A stretch of DNA of 17,682 bases, taken from positions 1 through 17,682 of the forward strand of contig DDYT01000009.1 of assembly GCA_002348095.1 (NCBI GenBank). Direction: 5' to 3'. Of this stretch, positions 14,195 to 17,682 are shown piece by piece. Position numbers and translations under genes: made by a program. Below the pieces are notes generated by a model. The model saw only the letters and a list, made by a program, of their open reading frames with translations. It had not been told where the DNA came from and searched no databases. Position 1 is the stretch's first letter; the number at the start of each line of letters is the position of its first letter. Origin of the DNA: Erysipelotrichaceae bacterium UBA2227. Its GTDB lineage: Bacteria > Bacillota_I > Bacilli_A > Erysipelotrichales > Erysipelotrichaceae.

Positions 14195-14652
14195 TTGATT
14201 TGCTCATGATTTTTTTCAAGCAGTTCCCGGATGATTTTTTGTTCTTTCTTTATGAGTGCGATTTCATTTTCTAACTGCTTCAGGATGACGATGGATTGCT
14301 GATCGACCAAGTAGTCACTTTCGATCCTCAGGCTGTCCTTGGCTTCCTGCCGGTTTTGAGACATCATGATGATCGGTGCCTGAATGGCTGCGATACAGGA
14401 CAGCACGAGATTCAGCAGGATAAACGGATACGGATCAAAGGGTTTGGATATCAAAACAAACGCATTGAGAATGATCCAGAAAACCAGTACCAGCGTAAAT
14501 CCGAAGATGAAACCCCAGCTGCCGATTTTGGTGGCGATCATATCGGATGCCCGCTCACCCAAAGTAAGATGTTGCTGATGGATGACATTGACACTTTTGC
14601 CTTCGGATTGCATCAGGACTTCCGAAGGTGATTTCAGTTTCTTTTTTGCCAT
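14191..14652 (-). CDS. DUF1003 membrane protein
   Basis: A 153-residue protein of the DUF1003 family, function unknown. After a basic N-terminus (MAKKKLKSPSE) and a linker (LTLGERASDMIATKIGSW) come two membrane helices at about 45-67 (WGFIFGFTLVLVFWIILNAFV) and 76-97 (PFILLNLVLSCIAAIQAPIIMM). Next is the conserved SQNRQEAKDSLRIESDYLVD. A C-terminal coiled coil (about 120-150) probably lies in the cytoplasm. Its ATG is 1 nt after the stop of the HxlR regulator with no strong ribosome binding site, so it is translated by coupling from that gene and shares its control. A role in the redox response is suggested only by this linkage. Confidence 0.88.
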   Translation of the reverse strand: MAKKKLKSPSEVLMQSEGKSVNVIHQQHLTLGERASDMIATKIGSWGFIFGFTLVLVFWIILNAFVLISKPFDPYPFILLNLVLSCIAAIQAPIIMMSQNRQEAKDSLRIESDYLVDQQSIVILKQLENEIALIKKEQKIIRELLEKNHEQIK

Positions 14653-14653
14653 A

Positions 14654-14971
14654 CTATCGACCGTGCCATTTGGTGGCCCACTGACCGATCTGATCCATGG
14701 CGGTCTTTAAGTCCTTTCCTTTGTCTGTCAGCTGATACTCCACCCGGATGGGATGAGAGTCGCTGACCAGACGGATAATGAGACCTTCATCCTCCAGTTC
14801 TTTCAGTCGAAATGTTAACATACGTGCGCTCAGCTGCGGGATGATCTGTTCAAGCTGAGAAAAGCGCAAATTGCTTTCCATCAGTGAATGAATGATCAGT
14901 CCGTTCCAACGTTTCCCTAAAATTTCAAAGGCATGCTCAAACTTTGGGCATAATTTGATTTCCGTACTCAT
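14654..14971 (-). CDS. HxlR-family redox regulator, YodB/CatR-like
   Basis: A 105-residue winged-helix DNA-binding protein. The N-terminus (KLCPKFEHAFEILGKRWNGLIIHSLM) closely resembles YodB of Bacillus subtilis. In YodB the single conserved Cys senses quinones and diamide through thiol modification and releases DNA; here that residue is Cys8. The recognition region follows (LRFSQLEQIIPQLSARMLTFRLKELEDEGLI), then the wing and a dimerisation helix. GGAAGTGATGTC precedes the ATG. It heads an operon with the DUF1003 gene, and its promoter contains a copy of the same operator motif as wrbA. The likely function is autorepression and repression of wrbA. Confidence 0.9.
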   Translation of the reverse strand: MSTEIKLCPKFEHAFEILGKRWNGLIIHSLMESNLRFSQLEQIIPQLSARMLTFRLKELEDEGLIIRLVSDSHPIRVEYQLTDKGKDLKTAMDQIGQWATKWHGR

Positions 14972-14991
14972 GACATCACTTCCTTTGTCTA

Positions 14992-15020
14992 ATTATATCA
15001 CATAACTAACAAAAGGTAAG
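14992..15020 (-). promoter_or_regulatory. Promoter of the HxlR regulator
   Basis: On the minus strand an extended -10, TGA-TATAAT (15000-14992), with a weak -35 (CTTACC, 15020-15015) at 17 nt. The operator covers the -35 and part of the spacer. Confidence 0.65.
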
Positions 15021-15021
15021 C
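15005..15021 (-). promoter_or_regulatory. Operator in front of the HxlR regulator
   Basis: ACTAAC-N5-GTAAGC read on the plus strand: an imperfect dyad that matches the wrbA operator in spacing and core. A 13-nt stretch, CTTTTGTTAGTTA on the minus strand, is also shared with the wrbA upstream region. It fits autorepression. Confidence 0.55.
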
Positions 15022-15050
15022 AGTATGAATTTTCCTGATTGTGTCAATTG

Positions 15051-15059
15051 TGATAGAAT
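15051..15059 (+). promoter_or_regulatory. Extended -10 promoter of ptb
   Basis: TGA-TAGAAT, with no convincing -35. Transcription near 15066 would begin close to the AAGGAGG site, giving a very short leader. It lies back to back with the HxlR promoter. Confidence 0.5.
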
Positions 15060-15078
15060 AAAAGAAGGAGGATTATGT

Positions 15079-15984
15079 ATGAACTTGTTTGATTTTTTAA
15101 TAGAGAAAGCAGCGTCCCAACCGAAAATGACGATGGCGGTTGCGGTCGCACAGGATGAAGATGTATTGTCGGCAGTTAGCAAAGCAGTCGCCCATGGGTT
15201 TGTGGATGCGGTGTTAATCGGCGATCAGGAAAAGATCATTGAAATCGCCAGAGAACACACATTTGATATTTCGGCGATGCGCATCATCGATCAGCCTGAT
15301 CCGGTGCTGGCTTGTGCAAAAGCCGTGCAGTTGGTTGCCCAAGAGGAGTGCGGTCTTTTGATGAAAGGATTGGTCGATACTTCGATCATCCTAAAGGCTG
15401 TGCTCAACAAAGAGGAAGGTTTGCGTACCGACCGGATCATTTCGCATGTCACGGTCGCTCAGGTACCGGCGATCGACCGCTTCTTTCTTATCACCGATGC
15501 GGCCATGAATCTGTATCCGGATCTGACGGCGAAAAAGCAGATCATTGATAATGCGGTTCATGTGGCTCATGCGTTGGGTATCAAAGTGCCGAAGGTCGGT
15601 GCGGTATGTGCGGTGGAAAAGGTCAATCCGAAAATGCCGTGTACCGTGGATGCCAAGGATCTTTCGGAAATGGCCAAACGCGGGGAAATCGAGGGATGTG
15701 AGGTGGATGGACCGTTTGCCTTGGACAATGCGGTTTCCGTTTTAGCCGCAAAACACAAGGGTATTACGACGCCCAATGCCGGGATGGCGGATATCCTTCT
15801 GGTTCCGACCATTGAGGCCGGCAATATGCTTTATAAGTCGGTTACTTTCTTTGCCAATGGTACGGCTGCCGGTATGATCGTCGGGGCAAAAGCACCAATC
15901 GTACTGACTTCGCGGGCGGACAGCGATTTGAATAAGCTGGTGTCGATTGCTTTAAGTGTCGTGGTTGCCGGTTTTCAGGGATAA
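15079..15984 (+). CDS. ptb: Phosphate butyryltransferase (phosphotransacylase)
   Basis: A 301-residue enzyme of the PTA_PTB family. It interconverts butyryl-CoA and phosphate with butyryl phosphate and CoA in the cytoplasm, a step of butyrate formation or branched-chain acyl metabolism. Family sequences are clear: LLMKGLVDTSIILKAVLN, FFLITDAAMNLYPDLTAKKQ, VDGPFALDNAVS, NAGMADILLVPTIEAGNMLYKS and GAKAPIVLTSRAD. The ATG at 15079 is 7 nt after AAGGAGG; upstream in-frame codons have no such site. No butyrate kinase gene (buk) follows, so the partner kinase must be elsewhere. Exact acyl specificity cannot be read from sequence. Confidence 0.9.
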   Translation: MNLFDFLIEKAASQPKMTMAVAVAQDEDVLSAVSKAVAHGFVDAVLIGDQEKIIEIAREHTFDISAMRIIDQPDPVLACAKAVQLVAQEECGLLMKGLVDTSIILKAVLNKEEGLRTDRIISHVTVAQVPAIDRFFLITDAAMNLYPDLTAKKQIIDNAVHVAHALGIKVPKVGAVCAVEKVNPKMPCTVDAKDLSEMAKRGEIEGCEVDGPFALDNAVSVLAAKHKGITTPNAGMADILLVPTIEAGNMLYKSVTFFANGTAAGMIVGAKAPIVLTSRADSDLNKLVSIALSVVVAGFQG

Positions 15985-15989
15985 AAAAA

Positions 15990-16019
15990 CAAGAACATTT
16001 TCTTGATTTGTGTTACAAT
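15990..16019 (+). promoter_or_regulatory. Weak hairpin and extended -10 between ptb and the next gene
   Basis: CAAGAA-CATT-TTCTTG (15990-16005) is a weak 6-bp hairpin followed by ATTTG, at best a partial terminator of ptb. TGT-TACAAT (16011-16019) is an extended -10; a start near 16026 would leave only about 9 nt before the next ATG. Confidence 0.4.
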
Positions 16020-16034
16020 CGTTTCGGTGATTGT

Positions 16035-16361
16035 ATGAAAGAAATCGTAGAGTGTTATAAAGTCGATACCATATCCTTGCAGCGAAATGACGGATTTTGG
16101 CTGGATGACGGGCGTTTGGTATTGCGTTCGGTCAATGTGGGCGAACTGGTGGCTGACCGTTATCAGAGTCCGTATGCGGAAGCCCGGTTTTCGCTCGATG
16201 TGAAAGATACAAAGGCATTAATGCTGTTGCTGGATGCGGATGATGACAGTTTTTCCTATCGTCTCAAACAGCATTTTGACGGAGCGTCTGTATTGGATCG
16301 TTTCAAGCGTTTCTGTGATGAGCATCAGCTGAAATATGAGTATCGGTTTATTACCGACTGA
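16035..16361 (+). CDS. Hypothetical 108-aa protein
   Basis: I do not recognise this family. The ATG at 16035 has GGTGA 4 nt upstream; an in-frame TTG at 16008 lies upstream of the predicted transcription start. The 108 residues are soluble, with alternating short strands (VECYKVDTISLQR, FWLDDGRLVLRSVNV) and later helices (KALMLLLDADDDSFSYRLKQ, VLDRFKRFCDEHQLKYEYRF). There are no Cys pairs, signal peptide or membrane segment. Codon use matches the neighbours, so it looks like a genuine resident gene. It ends just before a strong bidirectional terminator. It may be co-transcribed with ptb by read-through, but a functional link is not shown. Confidence 0.75.
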   Translation: MKEIVECYKVDTISLQRNDGFWLDDGRLVLRSVNVGELVADRYQSPYAEARFSLDVKDTKALMLLLDADDDSFSYRLKQHFDGASVLDRFKRFCDEHQLKYEYRFITD

Positions 16362-16364
16362 ATT

Positions 16365-16390
16365 AAAAAACGTGAGTCATCACGTTTTTT
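16365..16390. terminator. Bidirectional intrinsic terminator
   Basis: AAAAAACGTGA (16365-16375), GTCA loop, TCACGTTTTTT (16380-16390). The A-run and T-run make it work on both strands. It serves the 108-aa gene on the plus strand and the small lipoprotein gene on the minus strand. Confidence 0.92.
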
Positions 16391-16397
16391 GCTTAAC

Positions 16398-16655
16398 TTA
16401 CTGTGCCGGGCGATAGAAAATATATATGTCGCCGATCGAGTAGCGGTCAAAGGTGGATTTGTTCACTTTGATCGTTGCTTCGAACAACTCTTCCATATTT
16501 TCCATCCGGTAGGTGACTAAGAAATAGTACTGATTGGATTCGACGACTTTTTTATCGACAATCGTACTGCGGATTTCGATGCCTTTGTTGTTTGAACATC
16601 CGCTGACCAGAGTCAACAAAAAAATCAAGCTGACAAAAACGATGATTTTTCTCAT
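16398..16655 (-). CDS. Small lipoprotein of unknown function
   Basis: An 85-residue secreted lipoprotein. A hydrophobic signal (MRKIIVFVSLIFLLTLVSGC) ends in a textbook lipobox, LVSGC, so Cys20 would be lipidated and the protein anchored outside the membrane. The mature 65 residues look like a small beta-rich domain: IRSTIVDKKVV, YYFLVTYRMEN, EATIKVNKSTFDRYSIGDIYIFY. This pattern is seen in small OB- or SH3-like surface domains, but no function can be given. The ATG at 16655 follows GGAGGGG at good spacing; the longer frame upstream has no start signal. It has its own promoter and shares the bidirectional terminator. Confidence 0.85.
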   Translation of the reverse strand: MRKIIVFVSLIFLLTLVSGCSNNKGIEIRSTIVDKKVVESNQYYFLVTYRMENMEELFEATIKVNKSTFDRYSIGDIYIFYRPAQ

Positions 16656-16676
16656 AGGTACCCCTCCGTTTTTTTC

Positions 16677-16705
16677 ACTATACCACAGGCACAACTGAAT
16701 GTCCA
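16677..16705 (-). promoter_or_regulatory. Promoter of the small lipoprotein gene
   Basis: On the minus strand TGGACA (16705-16700), 17 nt, TATAGT (16682-16677), with TGG giving an extended -10. It lies 22 bp before the start codon. Confidence 0.72.
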
Positions 16706-16780
16706 TGTTGTGAAAAAGAGGCTGATAATACGGTTTTTTCAGGTGTTTGTAAAAAATCACGAATGAACATATCAATATTC

Positions 16781-16789
16781 TGCTATAAT
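16781..16789 (+). promoter_or_regulatory. Extended -10 promoter of the alpha/beta hydrolase gene
   Basis: TGC-TATAAT (TATAAT at 16784-16789), no clear -35, 25 bp before the ATG. It is divergent from the lipoprotein promoter about 80 bp away. Confidence 0.65.
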
Positions 16790-16814
16790 GGAATTAATAA
16801 AATGAGGTGATGCT

Positions 16815-17603
16815 ATGTCTTACTTCAGTTATCGAGGCATTGATTTTCACTACCAGGTTTTCGGTTTGGGTGAACCCATTGTCTTTCTTCACGGCATAGG
16901 CAATGATTTGTATCAGCCGAAGATCCACCTGATGCATCTGCCCGGGCATGTGATCATGCCGGACATCCGCGGACACGGAAAATCCGGTCATAATAATGAT
17001 CCGATGAGTTACGGCCTGTTGGCAGAAGATTTGTATTTGTTTGTCAAGTATCTGGGGCTTAAGGATTTTATTTTGGGCGGAATCGATATGGGGGCAGGTA
17101 TCGCACTCAATTTTACCCTGAAACATCCGGAAAAGGTCAAAAAGCTCATTTTGGTTCGTCCTTCGGCGCTGGATATGCCGTGTGATCCGTATATCCGGCA
17201 GATTTACGAACGCCTTTCGATGTTTCTGAAACTGCATCACGGGGTAGAGCAGTTTAAGCGTTCGGACGATTACAACGAACTGTTTGAAATCAGTCCGTAT
17301 GCGGCTTACCATCTCTTGCGTCATTTTACCGATCCGGTCGCACAGCATTTTCCGGATAAGTTTCAGCAGATAATCGATGACAAGCCGATTGATAATGAAG
17401 AGGATCTCAAGAAAATCAGCTGTCCGACTTTGACAGTGGTCACCGATATGGATATGGTCCACCCGGTGCATTTGGGTGACATTCTCAATCAGCACATCGA
17501 AGATCACACGCTGGTCAAAATCACGCCGAAGCCGCAGGATGAGCACAAGCATCTGCTCCAACTTGAACAGGCGATCATCGACTTTCTGAATCCGCTGAAG
17601 TAA
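16815..17603 (+). CDS. Alpha/beta hydrolase with Asp nucleophile elbow
   Basis: A 262-residue cytoplasmic alpha/beta-hydrolase-fold protein. The oxyanion segment is VFLHGIG (23-29), followed by PDIRGHGKSG (49-58). The nucleophile elbow reads GIDMG at 89-93: Asp91 instead of the Ser of most esterases. An Asp nucleophile is characteristic of epoxide hydrolases and haloalkane or haloacid dehalogenases in this fold. The charge-relay acid is probably in VVTDMDMVHP, and the base is His246 in DEHKHLLQLE, which has the usual spacing to Glu251. AGGTGATGCT precedes the ATG (GAGGTG, 5-6 nt). The gene stands alone. An epoxide hydrolase or dehalogenase is possible, but the typical DWG motif is absent, so the substrate is open. 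Confidence 0.88.
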   Translation: MSYFSYRGIDFHYQVFGLGEPIVFLHGIGNDLYQPKIHLMHLPGHVIMPDIRGHGKSGHNNDPMSYGLLAEDLYLFVKYLGLKDFILGGIDMGAGIALNFTLKHPEKVKKLILVRPSALDMPCDPYIRQIYERLSMFLKLHHGVEQFKRSDDYNELFEISPYAAYHLLRHFTDPVAQHFPDKFQQIIDDKPIDNEEDLKKISCPTLTVVTDMDMVHPVHLGDILNQHIEDHTLVKITPKPQDEHKHLLQLEQAIIDFLNPLK

Positions 17604-17682
17604 TTCCAAAGATAAATACTTGTTGAGATGAGACAGACATTTTTTGCTTGTTTTTAGGGGAGGGAAATTAACTATTACAAAT
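17604..17682. other. Window end, no feature recognised
   Basis: 79 bases after the hydrolase gene. A T-rich stretch (17640-17656) without a clear hairpin is present; GGGGAGGGAAA (17657-17667) is purine-rich but leads to no visible start codon in the window. Confidence 0.5.

Noticed and set aside
16398..16775. Longer 125-aa version of the small lipoprotein
   Set aside because: The extra 40 residues run through the promoter and lack initiation signals. The ATG at 16655 gives a perfect lipoprotein signal.
16794..17609. 271-codon open frame on the minus strand opposite the alpha/beta hydrolase
   Set aside because: The plus frame has catalytic motifs, promoter and ribosome binding site. The minus frame has none of these and its composition is that of a shadow.

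Overview
This window is a 17.7-kb piece of a bacterial chromosome of moderate GC. Strong AGGAGG-type ribosome binding sites, intrinsic terminators, a CIRCE/HrcA-type heat-shock operator, a YodB-like HxlR regulator, phosphate butyryltransferase and polysaccharide deacetylases with N-terminal anchors all point to Bacillota. The dnaK-dnaJ-clpB order with an HrcA-type operator fits an Erysipelotrichia-like lineage, but I would not name a genus.

Layout. (1) 1-4585: heat-shock block, with the end of dnaK, complete dnaJ, then a CIRCE-like operator directly in front of clpB. (2) 4667-5328: a LUD-domain protein closed by a perfect hairpin terminator. (3) 5377-6846, minus strand: an AT-rich toxin-antitoxin island. 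A HigB/RelE toxin starting at TTG is followed by a HigA antitoxin fused to an ImmA/IrrE-type zinc peptidase. Its promoter is bracketed by two copies of one inverted repeat. (4) 6927-7703, minus: a BltD/PaiA-like acetyltransferase and a zinc-ribbon protein. (5) 7721-10056: two tandem paralogous polysaccharide deacetylases; the second has an added RsiV/PdaC-like ectodomain. (6) 10155-11926: a WYL regulator, a small acidic protein and a lipoprotein nuclease, closely packed. (7) 11939-13494, minus: a CNNM/CorC membrane protein behind a leader of about 170-200 nt. The leader encodes a 53-aa ORF that contains a terminator-like hairpin and ends in a TGATG overlap with the main gene. (8) 13502-15021, minus: WrbA-type quinone reductase, a DUF1003 membrane protein and a YodB-like redox regulator, with related operators before wrbA and before the regulator. 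(9) 15051-17603: phosphate butyryltransferase, an unknown 108-aa protein, a small minus-strand lipoprotein, and an alpha/beta hydrolase with Asp at the nucleophile elbow.

How it works together. Much of the window concerns stress and envelope: protein disaggregation (DnaK/DnaJ/ClpB), quinone/redox defence (YodB-like/WrbA), cell-wall glycan modification (deacetylases) and metal homeostasis (CNNM). The most promising undescribed element is the leader in front of the CNNM gene. Its ORF opens with an acidic-proline stretch (MNDDPGDAD), and its translation could disrupt the terminator. That would be a plausible MgtL-like Mg2+-responsive attenuator controlling a putative Mg2+ exporter. This last idea is inference. 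I found no tRNA, rRNA, CRISPR array, insertion sequence or integrase, and no gene-free stretch exceeds 300 bases.
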